A stretch of 64,000 bases of DNA, from assembly GCF_029867415.1 (NCBI RefSeq), contig NW_026705775.1, forward strand, positions 62,001-126,000, given 5' to 3'. Position numbers and translations under genes: made by a program. The notes under the pieces are model-generated. The model was given only the letters and a program-made list of their open reading frames with translations, had not been told where the DNA came from and did no database searches. Below are positions 1 through 12,529 of the stretch, in pieces. The DNA is from Vicia villosa (taxonomy: Eukaryota > Streptophyta > Magnoliopsida > Fabales > Fabaceae). Every line of letters starts with the position of its first letter. Within the stretch, counting starts at the first letter, position 1.

Positions 1-2
1 AT

Positions 3-584
3 GAAGCCGTGAATTATTTTAATTTAATGATTCAACAAAGAGTTCAGCCGAATTCCATCACCTTCTTGAGCTTACTGTCTGCTTGCAGTCACTCTGGCCT
101 TGTTAGTGAAGGCTGCAAAATTTATCGTACTATGAAATGGGGTTATGGTATTGAACCGGGTTTGGATCACCATACATGTATCGTTGATCTTTTTGGTCGT
201 TGCGGGATGCTTAAAGAGGCGTTAGTCGTAATATTGAAAATGAAAATTCTACCTGATAGTAGGATTTGGGGTGCTCTTTTAGCAGCTTCTAGAGTTTATG
301 GAAATAAAATGATTGGTGAATATGCAGCGCAAAGAGTTTTGGAGTTAGAATCTGATAATGCTGGATATTATACTCTACTGAGTAATGTTAAAGCAAGTGT
401 TGGAAGATGGAATGAAGTTGAAGAATTGAGGAGAGTTATGAGTGAAAAGAAACTTAAGAAGAAACCGGCATGGAGTTGTATTGAAGTAAAAGGGGTTATT
501 CAAGGATTTGTATCTGGAGATATTTCACACTCTGAAGCAGATGAAATTTGTAAGATGTTGTGTAGATTGAGTAGAGCAACATAG
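3..584 (+). CDS. PPR protein, E-type, 3' part only (5' end outside window)
   Basis: The reading frame is open from the left edge (codons for Glu-Ala precede the first listed residue) to a TAG at 582-584, so the gene starts upstream of the window. The protein has helical-repeat signatures of plant PLS-class PPR proteins: 'LLSACSHSGLV', 'VDLFGRCG', 'WGALLAASRVYGN' and then an E/E+ region ('LLSNVKASVGRW', 'AWSCIEV', 'GDISHSEADEI'). It ends soon after E+, with no DYW deaminase domain. PLS-class PPR proteins are nucleus-encoded, bind organellar RNA and usually specify C-to-U editing sites; E/E+ members recruit a separate deaminase. The target RNA cannot be told. A second PPR gene lies 700 bp downstream on the same strand, but the two differ in C-terminal class. 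Confidence 0.88.
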   Translation, partial: EAVNYFNLMIQQRVQPNSITFLSLLSACSHSGLVSEGCKIYRTMKWGYGIEPGLDHHTCIVDLFGRCGMLKEALVVILKMKILPDSRIWGALLAASRVYGNKMIGEYAAQRVLELESDNAGYYTLLSNVKASVGRWNEVEELRRVMSEKKLKKKPAWSCIEVKGVIQGFVSGDISHSEADEICKMLCRLSRAT

Positions 585-1287
585 TTTTTCAGGGGAAAAT
601 TTTACTCGTTTGAGATTGTTCATTTGGTTTATTTGATGTGTAGTTTTGTATACTTGGTTGTCTTGTTCTAAACAAATTTGTCATTCATTGTTGCAATAGA
701 TTGGAAAGGATTAATTTTACAGTATATAATGAATAATTAATTACTAGAATATAAAAATTGGTGATAGATTTCAATAGTAGTTTTCGCTAGTCACCTGTTT
801 TTATTACTTTTATCCATCTTTTCTGAGTTTAGGATTAACAATTTTGCTGAAGGATATAACCAAGCAATTGAGTTTGAGTGGTAAACGAGCTCTTACTAAG
901 GATGAAGTTCGTCGAATACCGATTACGATTCTTAAGTAAAATACTTTTACACTGTCATTTAATAGAAAACCACAAATCTGCCATGTCATTAAAAGTTTTT
1001 TAAAATAAAAGAATAATTTAATTAGATACATGGTTGTAATTGATTAACAGTGTAAAACTATTTTCTCAAAAACAAATAACATTTATATTAAAATGTATAG
1101 AAGTTTAATGTATCCGCGCCTATATCATTTTGCCGGTTTGTCATCCTTTGAGAAGCTAAAACAAACACCCCATACTCATTTTGAGAAATTATTCTCTGGC
1201 AAATGATTTTGCTGTTGTTGCCTCTTCTTCCCTTAAACATAATTAACTCATTCATTATCATATACCAGTGTTTCCATTGCAAATATC
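585..1287. other. Spacer between the two PPR genes, holding one MITE copy
   Basis: No coding sequence is seen. The first part is AT-rich and probably holds the 3'UTR of the upstream PPR gene. Positions about 950-1060 match a short inverted-repeat element listed separately. The last 200 bp before 1288 should hold the promoter and 5'UTR of the DYW gene, but no clear TATA box could be assigned. Confidence 0.5.
950..1062. mobile_element. MITE with TTTTACACTGT / ACAGTGTAAAA ends (copy 1)
   Basis: A stretch beginning TTTTACACTGTC and ending ACAGTGTAAAA, with internal 'GCCATGTCATTAAA' and 'AGATACATGG' segments. The same order of motifs returns at 63890-64000 and, more degraded and inverted, near 62770-62910. 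Matching inverted ends, small size and dispersed copies indicate a non-autonomous DNA transposon. No target-site duplication was established for this copy. Confidence 0.6.
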
Positions 1288-3715
1288 ATGCGTCTCCCAA
1301 GACATGTCTTACCTTCAAACTCACGCACTCTTACCACTCACACCACTCACATTCACCTCCAACAACCACTTCTACAAATGGCCCTTTCCGCCTTTGACAC
1401 CAACTTCCAAACCTACAATGCAATCTTGAACGAATGCGTGAACAAAAGGGCATTCAGAGAAGGACAGAGAGTCCATGCCCACATGATCAAAACCCGCTAT
1501 CTTCCTTCTGTGTTTCTCAGGACAAGGTTGATTGTGTTGTACACCAAGTGTGACTCTCTGGGAGATGCTCGCCACGTGTTTGATGAAATGCCTGAACGGA
1601 ATGTTGTGTCGTGGACTGCTATGATTTCGGCTTATTCTCAAAGAGGGTATGCCTCTCAAGCTTTAAATCTTTTTCTGCAGATGTTAAGATCAGGTATATA
1701 ATACACATTTGGGTCCTGTTTGCATAAACAACATAATTATAAAAATGTTGTAATGTTTGTTTCCTTTTTTCAAAGATTTGTTTGCAAAACAAAAGCCGTT
1801 CTTCAAATTTCGTATACAAATATTGGAAAACTTAAAATAAAGTGAAAATGAAATTGTTAAGTAGCACTGCTGTAATTCTTAGTAAAATGAAAACTGGAAA
1901 TAAAAACTAAAATGGTTTTTCAAACCAAACAAGCCTCGTCAATGAGGTGATTGCGGGACTGATCTAGATTGGGTGATTGATTTTACTTTATCAAGTATTG
2001 CTTTGTATGTTAGAGTAGATGTTTTTGTTACCTGTTACACCGAAATTGATTATATGGAATCCTATGTCAATGGTCTTTTCCAAAAAGGAGTTAATCACCA
2101 ATTCTTGTGTTGACTTGCATTGCACCTAGATTGAATACAAAAGACATATTGATCTTGTCATACTGATAAGCATGTTGAATTTGAATTTTCTTCTGTGAGT
2201 TTGGTCTTATATTTTGGGTCATTGTTTTCTGAGTGGTTTCAGGTGCTGACATGACTGTGCCTTTTCACAGGAACAAAACCTAATGAGTTCACTTTTGCTA
2301 CAGTGTTTACTTCATGTACAAGTTCTACAGGTTTCAGTTTAGGGAGGCAAATCCACTCTCTTATCATAAAATCTAATTATGAAGATCATGTTTTTGTTGG
2401 CAGCTCACTCCTTGACATGTATGCCAAAGATGGTAAAATTCATGAAGCTCGAACAGTGTTTGAATGCTTGCCAGAAAGAGACGTAGTTTCTTGTACTGCT
2501 ATAATCTCTGGATATGCACAGCTTGGTTTGGATGAAGAGGCGTTGGAGCTATTTCGCCGTTTGCAAGGGGAAGGAATGCAATCAAATTATGTTACTTATA
2601 CTGGTGTTATAACTGCACTTTCTGGGCTTGCTGCTCTAGATCTCGGCAAGCAAGTCCACAACCATGTTCTTCGCTCTGAAATTCCCTCATTCGTGGTTCT
2701 CCAAAACTCATTGATAGACATGTACTCAAAATGTGGAAACCTCACTTACTCAAGAAGGATATTTGATACCATGTTTGAGAGAACTGTTATCTCTTGGAAT
2801 GCAATGCTTGTTGGGTATAGCAAACACGGAGAGGGAAGAGAAGTGCTTAAGCTTTTTACTTTAATGGGAGAAGAAAAAGAAGTCAAACCTGACAGTGTCA
2901 CAATGTTAGCCGTTTTATCTGGCTGCAGTCATGGAGGACTAGAAGATACAGGGCTTAATATTTTTCATGATATGACCAGTGGAAAAATTGGATTTGAGCC
3001 AAAAATGGAGCACTACGGGTGCGTTGTTGATTTGCTTGGACGTTCTGGTCGACTAGAAGAAGCTTTTGAGTTCATTAAAAGTATGCCTTTTGAACCAACA
3101 GCTGCTATATGGGGTTCCCTTTTAGGTGCTAGCAGAGTTCATTCAAATGTGGACATTGGTGAACTTGTGGGTCATCGACTTCTAGAAATTGAGCCCGGAA
3201 ATGCTGGAAATTATGTTATTCTGTCTAATTTATATGCTTCGGCTGGAAGATGGGAAGATGTAAGATCATTAAGGGACCTCATGTTGAAGAAGACAGTAGT
3301 GAAAGAGCCTGGAAGAAGCTGGATTGAGCTTGATCAAGTACTTCATACTTTCCATGCTAGTGATCACTCCCATCCAAGAAGAGAAGAGATATGTGTAAAA
3401 GTGAAGGAATTATCAGTTAGTTTTAAAGAGGTTGGCTATGTTCCTGATTTAAGCTGTGCTTTACATGATGTGGATGAGGAGCAGAAGGAGAAGATACTTC
3501 TAGGCCACAGTGAAAAGTTGGCCTTGTCTTTTGGTCTAATTGCTACTGCTGAAAATGTTCCAATACGTGTCATAAAAAATCTGCGTATTTGTGTTGATTG
3601 TCATAATTTTGCTAAATACATCTCAAAAGTTTATGGCAGAGAAGTGTCTTTGCGGGACAAAAATCGGTTTCATCGAATTGTGGGAGGAAAATGTTCGTGT
3701 GGAGATTACTGGTGA
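1288..3715 (+). CDS. DYW-type PPR protein, two exons (1288-1693, 2271-3715)
   Basis: Exon 1 ends ...TCAG at 1693 before GTATAT. Exon 2 starts at 2271 after TTTTCACAG, and the 577-bp phase-1 intron restores one frame of 616 codons plus stop. PLS-class PPR motifs run through both exons ('VSWTAMISAYSQRG', 'GSSLLDMYAKDGKI', 'NSLIDMYSKCGNL', 'VSCTAIISGYAQLG'), followed by E, E+ and a complete DYW domain. The DYW domain keeps the cytidine-deaminase signature (HSEK, then CVDCH) and ends in the tripeptide D-Y-W. The length fits the family. From memory it closely resembles Arabidopsis At3g13770. Its role is probably organellar C-to-U RNA editing; the basic, Ser/Thr-rich N-terminus suits an organelle import signal. 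The start at 1288 is the first Met of the exon; Met at 1378 is an alternative. Confidence 0.9.
1710..1936. mobile_element. Possible hAT-type MITE inside the PPR intron
   Basis: The segment starts GGTCCTGTTTG and ends with the approximate inverse CAAACAAGCC; 'GGNCCTGTTTGG'-like ends are common in plant MITEs. The inverted repeat is imperfect and no 8-bp target duplication could be matched, so this is a weak call. Confidence 0.3.
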
Positions 3716-4044
3716 GAAGACCGTGATAGAGAGCACTCGATGACTAGATTCTTGATGTTGTGCAATTTTTGAGGGGGAAGTAGAGGAAGATAGATGAGAA
3801 AGGAAACATCGACCTGCCAAAAGTGGGATGTAACTTATGAGAAGATTCAAAATGGTATGGGTCATAAAGGATCAAAATGCTGCATTTTTATTGGTTCTTT
3901 ATTTACCCAAAACCAAGGAATTGAAAAATTACATCTACAGGGAAGGAATTTTCAGGATTCCTTGCACTTCTCTCCCCTTCTATTTCTCCATCACTTTGTA
4001 TTGCAAAACCAAGATATTCAAACCACGTGACTTGATGAATGATA
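3716..4044. other. 3' flank of the DYW PPR gene
   Basis: Probably 3'UTR and downstream spacer. No further coding signal was seen; short open frames here lack any family signature. Confidence 0.4.
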
Positions 4045-4250
4045 TGGTCTCAAAGTTTCACCTCTAGGTTAGAAACGCTTCTTCTTTTATCGAACTTACA
4101 TTCCATATATTCCGTCTTACTTCTTAGGCGAAAACTATGTTTTTCTAAAGCTCGTCTCCAAGTCTCCAACTTCTCATTTAAATCCTCCTTTGACTCTCCA
4201 AGTAGGACTACATCATCTACAAAAAGTATGCATCTCGGTGCTAGCTCTTA
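4045..4250 (-). pseudogene. LINE reverse-transcriptase fragment
   Basis: On the minus strand the segment reads with an F-V-D-D box ('ILFVDDVVLLGES'), then 'DLNEKLETWRRALEKH' and 'KTEYMECKFDKRRS'. This is the palm and thumb part of a plant non-LTR reverse transcriptase. It is a 70-codon scrap with no adjoining RT blocks. The same segment of a related element occurs at 57.7 kb on the other strand. Confidence 0.75.
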
Positions 4251-5900
4251 GATGTGTTCCGTGAGGTAGTTTACACATAATGTTCCAAGTAAACTATAAT
4301 CTTTTGAGCTTGTCTTAGTCTCTAGCAAACAATGTGTTGTAGATAGGTCTTATAGAAGTTGCCATTAAGATTAGTCATCTCCTTATTTGTTTTCCTGGTT
4401 CTAGCATTGAACTCTTCATATTAGTTATCTCCATATCCTCCAGCATTGAATTCTTCAGATTAGCTATCTCCATATCCTCTTTTTTTTCCCTTTGTTCCAT
4501 TTTTATGATTCTTCATTTCAAATTTGATAAGTGCTTCACTTGTGTCACGATGAGATGTCTGATCTGTTTTTTCGGCTGAAATTTGATGCATTACACTTAT
4601 AGAGGCTACATTTATGCTGTAAATGGATTCAATGATAATGGGTCATCACTGAACATTCTCTGACAGCGTTAAATTTGCACCAATTGCAGTAGTTACATCA
4701 AGAATTTGAGTGGAATTTCTTATCCAACAAGTTCTTTACTTTCCTTGAAGGCCTTCTCTGTGCAAAAAGCTTATATACTTCTCCGAGTGAGCCTGAGAAG
4801 CCAACAGCATGATATTTTGATAGTGATGTTTTTGACATGCTAAATTTTGATAAATTGAAAGATGAAGACATCTTATGCAGAATACCGTCGCAGTTGCTGC
4901 TTTTCCGTTTAACTTGCATGTACCTGAATCACATGGCATCTTTTAACAAGTAGAACCCGCTCTTTATAGCTTTGATCTCCAAAAATGTTATTGAGCAAAA
5001 AGATTTCTTCATCATTCATCAGTTTCGAATTTTATTTAAGACAAGAAATGGGTGATCCCTCAAGGTTTATCCCTGAAGGTTGCTTTCCGTCATGAAGATA
5101 TCATGCAGTTGAATCCCTTTGTTTCAGGATGATAATCAATTAGTTTTGGATCCTTCTAATTCAAGCACCTTGTCCTTTAAATAAGCTTTTCACTTCTTGC
5201 ATCCTTTGCAGACCCCTGTATCTTGGTATAAGTTAATGTGGTCTCATATCATTCGTCCAACAAGCTCGTTCTTAGACCGGAGGGCCCTTTCGCTCAAGCA
5301 GTTTGCAATTGACTGAGCTTTTCTGTTAATTATTAACATTGATTTATCTGATTTTGCACCTATATTCTCTATTTGTAACAGGACTTGGAGCTCTGGCTGC
5401 AATCATTGTCACCTTTTGGTTTGTTTGGTATTGTTGCAGTAAGAGCAAATTTGGAAGTCAGCCATTAACATGACTGTGGCATCTACTTCTATTGTTGGGA
5501 AGTGCTCCAAGGGTCATATGTCCTCCTATGTCTAATATTTATTCATTTTAAAGCTCTTCGTGTACCGGGACATATTAGCAAAGCTCCTTATATAATTCAA
5601 GTTGACCTGATCCCTCCTCTCTGTAGTCGGATAAAATGTAATATAGATAGAGTTGCTAGTTGCTCTCCTTGTCATGCAGGAGGAGGTAACATTTTCAGGT
5701 TTAAAAGTGAATCAAGTCTTGGCTGTTTTGCCTGTTATTACACATCTCAAGTTCTTACGAGGACATGAAGAGGCATAACAAAGAAAGGCAGTATAAAAGA
5801 CTTGAAGGGCTTAGAACTCCAATGACAAGGGCAAGATTTTAGAAGGCTAAAGAGGCTCTGATTAATTTTGTAAACACTATTTGAAGTAAGTCCTAGTCTT
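4251..5900. other. Spacer with possible relic exons of an unrecognised gene (+)
   Basis: Two stretches look once-coding on the plus strand. About 4700-4945 reads with one stop and contains 'SEPEKPTA' and 'YFDSDVFDMLNFDKL'. About 5383-5472, after a good acceptor (TTTGTAACAG), encodes a hydrophobic run 'GLGALAAIIVTFWFVWYCC' followed by a short basic tail and a stop, like the last exon of a single-pass membrane protein. The relation of the two is unproven and I do not recognise the family. The rest shows nothing definable. Confidence 0.3.
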
Positions 5901-7700
5901 GAAGAAATATAGTAAATTGTTTAATCTAAATAGAAGAAGTAAAGGCATGAAGGTTGCTTTGCTTCTAAGTATAATTCAAAAATTATTATTAGTTTTACTA
6001 AGTATCATGAAAAATTAGTTTTATTGAGTTATCATTTTTCTTGAATCTTTTTTCCATTACTACCTCTCAAAATGTATGCTTGTATACTAGCATGAAAACC
6101 ATAACAAAAAATTTAGAAGAAATACTCTAAATATTGATATGTTTCTTAATTTTATTAACTTGGTATCTGATATTGTCTTATTTTTAATTTAAACTTTTAA
6201 AAATGAAATATGTTGAGTTAGAGTGTGATTTATAAAATAACATTTTTTGGAATCATTTTTTTTAAATATTATTATTAAGAATAATATTACTCTCTATTTG
6301 TTTGGCCAAAAATTAAAATTTTTAAAAATATCTACAAAATTTTGTTTAATTTAGAAACAATAAAAAAATAAATGTGAATAGTAGAAAAATTATAATTAAT
6401 TGATTTTAATTTCTATGAAAATGTTGAATTCCTACCTTTTAAACATGAAAATAACCATGAAATAAATAATATGTAAACAATCAGAAAATAAAAAATATTT
6501 AAAAGTAACTTTTAAAAATTTGAAATAAGCGTACAATTGTTTTATGTCCCACATTTTCAAAAATTGTAATTTCAGTTCTTAAAATAAAAAATATTATAAT
6601 TAAGATAATTTTCCGTCAAAAGTATTAGGTCGATATCTATGTGTCAATTTATCATTTTTACAAAAAAAGATACCTTTTATTTTTCTAAGGAGAAAAGAAA
6701 AAAATTACAAAAATAAAAATTAAAAAATTATATACTTTTAGATAATAAATATATTTAAACCATATTATTTCATTTTAGAAAAATTTATTATTTTCTTATC
6801 AATCTTTTGATTCATTAATGTAAATAAAACAATGATTTCGTAAATCCACTCACTTGTTATTATATAAATTTTTTTTTAATAATTTGAAAATGGAATAAAA
6901 TGAAAGTAAAAATTAAGAGAATTGTTGAATACATCACATGAGTTACTCACACATTCATATGAAATTTTAAAAATAATATTCAAATTCAAACACATTTAAT
7001 AGACAATAAGCCCTTTCTATAACATGTCAAAGTTAAAGTTAAAAGAAATCTAGACTTTGAAATTAGTATTATTAAGTTAGAGAGATTGAACTTCGAATGC
7101 GTCTAACATATTATATCTATGCTCAATCTCAAAATCACACAATTTCAAAATACTCCAAATACCAATGTTTTTTTCTTCATATAGAGATTAGACTACAAAC
7201 ACTTTTGTTTAAGTATTCACGCATTTTTCCCTTCATTCCCATTTTCATTTATGTAAACATAGCAAAACTAGAGTCTTTTCTCATTTGCCTTTTTGGAGCT
7301 TGTTCCATCATTCTCATGCATTCTCATAACTTTTACTCCATTGCATTTAAGCTTAACATGTCTCTACTCCATTGCATTGGTAAGTTACTTACTCCCTTTT
7401 CTTTTCTTTGTAGACTTCACATGCATATGTTACCTAAAAGGTTTATAGACATTAGGCTTAAATATAATAAATATGTCATTTTTGTTTGTCTTGAACTGTC
7501 TTGTCTTGAAATTTTGAACATTAGATCTTAAGGTCCGTGCATGTTTCTGCTTCGTGTCTTCTGGTTCAGTGCACTGCGGATTTTTAAATTTGAATCCTTA
7601 GTCCGAAAAAATATCTAGAGTTATCTCTTATTTGTTTTTTTGATGGGTTTGTTTCTATGTTGGTTTTGCTTCGTTATCTTTTATTGTTGTACTATGTTAT
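5901..7700. other. AT-rich spacer
   Basis: Strongly AT-rich, with long A/T runs and no convincing coding sequence. The open frame at 7097-7531 has no family signature and a composition like its surroundings. It may include the 5' region of the pseudogene that follows. Confidence 0.4.
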
Positions 7701-7730
7701 GACATGATTTTTTTTATTGTAGGAAAAATA

Positions 7731-10480
7731 TCTGACAACGAAGAAAGACTGAGACATGGTACAGTGACCCAACATGCTTCCGTTCACAAGGAAAAAGCTA
7801 GACGCTCACGACCTCTGGTTGGAGATACTTTGTTTTTTGGGGAGATATCATCTTCTTGGGTTTATGTGTCTCCGACTCCACCTTTCTGGATTCTTGTGTC
7901 CCCTGTTGCCCTAGATGCTGTTGTACCTGATGGTTTTCTGGGAGGCCTTTCAAACATAACAATACTTCCTATGTATCTAGACTATGCTTCTAGACACATG
8001 TGGGAGGGATAGGTAGCATGAACCTTTAATTACTCTTTTAAACATTTATGTTATAATATTTGAAATGTTTGAACATTGATTTATTTATTTTTTGCAGTAT
8101 CGTAATTTGCAGGGCTGGCCCAATGAATTTGGAGGCCCTGTTCGAATTTAAAAAGGAAAATGCTTAATGACACGAATTTTTTTCACGATAAATACACGAA
8201 TGTGGCTATAACTGAAAATATTAGATTCACTACATCATTTTACTTCCTTTTTATTGACTTTTCTCAAACATGAAAAAAAAACTGAAATTCTACATGGAAA
8301 AGAAAATCATAGCCTTGGAAGATCAATTATTTACTATGCTCTTTTTGTTCATGTGAGTGACTTCATATTTCTGTCCGATAATTTCTTGACTTTGTGGGAA
8401 CAGACGAACAGTGCATGAAGACAAGCCTCCTGGAGTGGACATGTGTTAGGTTTAGTGGACAAGACAAGCGGTTGTAGAAGAAGTTCATAGTCATCTAATT
8501 TTTATTTTATTTTATTTCATATATAATATAATCTAATATATTCTATAGACATTAATTATGACAAAACATTGCATTCGTGATGAATTCGTGAGATTTTGTT
8601 TCGTGATATATAGCATCGCTGATTTAAAAAATAGGCGATTTAATTTGGTTTGGTTTTTAATAATTAGTTAAAAATCAAGTCCTATCAAATTTATATAATT
8701 TTTCAACTGGAATTAATTTTTGACTTTTATTTGAATTGATTTAGATTTAAACACATTTAATTGTACTCTATATTACACATAATATTATATAACATAACAG
8801 TTAATTTGTTTTGGATTTGATTTTTTTTTTTGCCTACAAAGTTACTTTTTAAATTATATATATTTATCTAGTTTATTTATAAATATTAGTTTTAACATTA
8901 ATATTTTTGCAATTAAAAAAAACATGTACAATTAATATAAGAAGTTTTTTTAAGTATTAAAATTATTAACTTGGTGCTTTATCAGGACTACTAGTATCCT
9001 AACTGCATTTACTAATTTATAGCCTACGTTTTCTTGTTGCAAGAGATTGAGGGGCCTGTTCCATTACTCCACGTTAAAACATAATAAGCTTTCATAATCA
9101 TTTAATTTAATTAATTGAATGCATTAATTGATTTTAGAGGCCCTTCAAATAATGAGGCCCTGTGCGGTAGCACTGTTTGCACCTGCACAGGGCCGGCACT
9201 GGTAATTTGTTAAAATGTATCAGCCATAATAAGAAAGTTGAAAGAATGACGCATCTTGATGAAACATGGTTTCATGATGTTTTGTAGCTATTTGGGCTGC
9301 AAGATTTATGCAAGACTATAAATGGTTATATTAACCATGAGTTATTGTGTACTTTTGTAGAGAGATGGCACGCAGATACATCATCATTTCATCTTCCAAT
9401 TGATGAGTTTTCCATCACACTTGATGATGTATCATGACTTCTATATTTTTCTATCACACAAAATTATTAAACTACAACATAACCAGTATAGCTAAGGCAT
9501 TGGACATGGCAATGACTTATTTGGGAGCTGACCCGAGAAAAGCTCAATAGGAGATAAAGAACATTAGAGGATGTTATGCTAGGTTTTCATTCCTGGTGGA
9601 TCTGTATGAACACCGCCTAACTTCCGTTGTGGATGGTGATGATGCATGGGTTGCATACCATATAACTTGTGTATTGAGGTCATACCTCTTGGCTTTGGTC
9701 GACACATCCATATTTATAAACAAAAGTGCGACCTATGTCGATGTTATCTATCTTAGATTTTTCATTGACTCAGAGAGGATTATGAGTACAATATGAGGGT
9801 TTCTTGTTTGGTGTACCTTTATTCCGTGTTACGGTAATTTTTTTCACCCTTACTCGATATTAATTCATAATACTTGTACCACACTATTACTAATATTTCG
9901 TCTGAACCATTTTTCAGGCATGGATACACTAGCATGTTCAACGACTTGTTGGCTGGGCATATGTGGAAGACTCCTTTAATGCTTTGCCACGTGCATGCTC
10001 GATCATCCCATTTAAAGGAAATCAGGCGACCGAGTCATTTCAAGTTTCTGTTGACCACATCACACTAGATAATATTTGCTTTATGTGGTATGCTGATCAC
10101 TGTGAGACATGACCCTTGGAGGTGATGCCCTTGTATAATGGATGTCTAACATGTGGTTCTCGACTCATGTATCCACATTTACCTGACTGAGTCATGTGAC
10201 TGTTCATGTATATACATGGTATATCCATAGATCCCACTGTTGCTACTTGTGCCACTACCCTCCTCCAGGATGTTGATGAGAGTTTTGTAAATTACTACAA
10301 TCATTTTGTCCTAGAGGATATGTGTCGTGTGTCATCTCCTCCTCCTTGGAGTATGATATACAAATACATTTGATAGTTTTATAAAGTGTCACATTTGAAC
10401 ATGACACCAGATGCAGAAGGAATTCTTTCGAGGCTTACTCATTAGGAGATCTTAGAAGAAAAGCATGTCAGGGTAGACCA
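7731..10480 (+). pseudogene. Plant mobile domain (PMD / MAIN-like) pseudogene
   Basis: An exon after TTTATTGTAG (7731-8014) is followed by an 83-bp intron and an acceptor at 8097. Downstream are PMD signatures: 'MTHLDETWFHDVL', 'ERWHADTSSFHLPIDEFSITLDDV', then 9500-9780 'YLGADPRKAQ', 'HITCVLRSYLLALVDTSIF' and 'SATYVDVIYL', and after a further intron 'ITLDNICFMWYADHCET'. PMD proteins occur both as cellular MAIN/MAIL proteins and inside Mutator-like and gypsy elements. The copy is dead: there are stops at 8013, after 'VLDDVS'-like text near 9436 and at 9548, there are frame changes, and a 1.1-kb hAT element splits it at 8110. Confidence 0.7.
8110..9201. mobile_element. Non-autonomous hAT element (8-bp TSD GTAATTTG)
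   Basis: Flanked by exact 8-bp duplications GTAATTTG at 8102-8109 and 9202-9209, as hAT transposases make. The ends are CAGGGCTGGCCC and, inverted, CAGTGCCGGCCC (10 of 12 match). A second internal motif, 'GAGGCCCTGT', is repeated near both ends. Length is 1092 bp, AT-rich inside, with no transposase ORF, so it depended on an autonomous relative. Removing it and one TSD restores the PMD reading frame across the site. Confidence 0.85.
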
Positions 10481-11170
10481 CCGTCGTTGATGTATTACCG
10501 ATAATTCACTGTATTGTGGCTATGAGAGATAGGGCATATGTAATGGTAAGTTTCAAGAAGACACTCATCATATAGTCACTCTACAAACCATCTTAGTAGA
10601 AGCACGATGTATGTTGTAGTACAGGAGACAAAGGAGGAACAGATGCGTCAAATATACACAATAGTTGTCTTTTGCTTGGTATATTTTGACATTTTATATT
10701 ATGACTTGCTGTGGGATTGATTATGAAGTTTTGTATTTGACATTTTGGAGTTCAGATATGCACAATAGTTCTTCTATGTTGATCTTACTATACAATAAGA
10801 AATGTGTATAGTTTATTGTGGGATTGATTTATAAATGATTTATAATATAAGATTTATTAAAAAAAGGTCAAAGTTCTTCTAACTTACTGTTTAAGGGTGT
10901 AAAATATTTTCATGGAGTTAATCGGAAGATTGGAATATATAATTGGTATTTTTCCTATTGTATAATTGGTTTTTTTAATCCAAAAATTGGAATCCGAACC
11001 TTTTTTTTGGGCAAAAATGGGGTGCCAATCTGATAAAGTCAATTGGTGTATAAAAGACACGTTCGAATTTCAAAGTTTGGATGATATGTATCGTATTTTG
11101 GGATTTCCATATATTTTGGGATTTCCATAAAATGTGCGATCACTACATAGAGTGTAGTGAACAACACCAC
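10481..11170. other. Spacer after the PMD pseudogene
   Basis: Probably decayed downstream parts of the PMD-bearing element and AT-rich spacer. No gene, RNA or repeat could be supported. Confidence 0.3.
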
Positions 11171-12529
11171 AAATTGAGGGAATTTCTTAATGCACCCTAA
11201 GCATTATTGACACACCATGTGAAAATTCAAAAATACCCCTATATTTTGGAGTTGCATCTCTGGACGCACCTAAAAACATACAACCAAAGCTGATTTTGAA
11301 ACACGCCCCTTGTTTGTGTTTATTTTGCATTCAGAAATGCATTTCCGTAAATTATACAGAGTTGCATTTTCGTATTATACTGAAGCAGAAAAGCAGAAAA
11401 ACCAGAAATGTGTAAGTTGAAAAAAATAAAAATACCATAGATAGCATAAAATAATCATTACATATGTGATGTTAGCATAAATCAAACATTATATTTAAAT
11501 ATCTAGTTAGGCATTGCAACATCTTCATAATATCTTCGACCAACCTCGAAATTGTCACATCCACCTCGATCAGAAATTTTGTTTCTAAACGGAAAAAGTA
11601 TTTCACAAAGCCCTTAAATTTGCTCATGTCTTCAGCTCAAAGTTGCTGAACTCAATCTTCCCTTCGTTGTTAATGAACGATGAATGATACTCGATCTTCA
11701 CAATTTTTCGATTAACGACGTATGGTAGGAGATTCTACTATATGTATTTCATATTTTCAATAAGGATGTACTCATTGATAAATTCAATTGAGAGTTTCAC
11801 ACCATTAAACTAGAAATTTGTGACATGCCAAATGATGTTCATTCTGGTGTAATGTGTTTTGGTATGAAAAATGAGACAAGTTCCCCATATTTAAAGTAGT
11901 TATAGACAACTATAGACCTCAAAAATTCTATCTTGTACCAGGGGATGTTTCGGAAATGCATCTCTGGTACCACCTTGTTATCTTTATTCTGAAATGTATT
12001 TCTGAAATCTCTCTTAACAGAATGAACTTATGTTCAAGAAAGAAACATAACATGAAACAAATGCATACTTTTTTTGCAAACTTCAAAGTGTATATACTAG
12101 ACATCATTAACATTCATACAAGATTATATACAATAAATTGATAAAGAAAAACTAAAATGAACCAAAAGATTTGTTTCCAGCTAAATCTATAACTATGGGT
12201 GGTATCCCTTTTGACTTTTATTTATTTGATTCTCTTTCAACCTCGCTCAATTTGGTGAACTCTTGCATCCTTTCAACAAAATGATCCGATTAAGTCTCGA
12301 CTTTAGTTGTTGAATGAGTTTTCCAATCTAGTGATTTAAGTGGTATAGAGCATTTGGATTTTAAATAAACTTGAACAAAATGCGGCAGATTTAAAATTCA
12401 CCATACACATATAATACAATCATTTGGATTTTAAGGTGGGGCAGTGCACAATGGAAAAAGGTTTATGAGAAACTGTATATTGTAAGACCAATACACAATA
12501 TATCATACGCACTTTCTATAAGATGTCCC

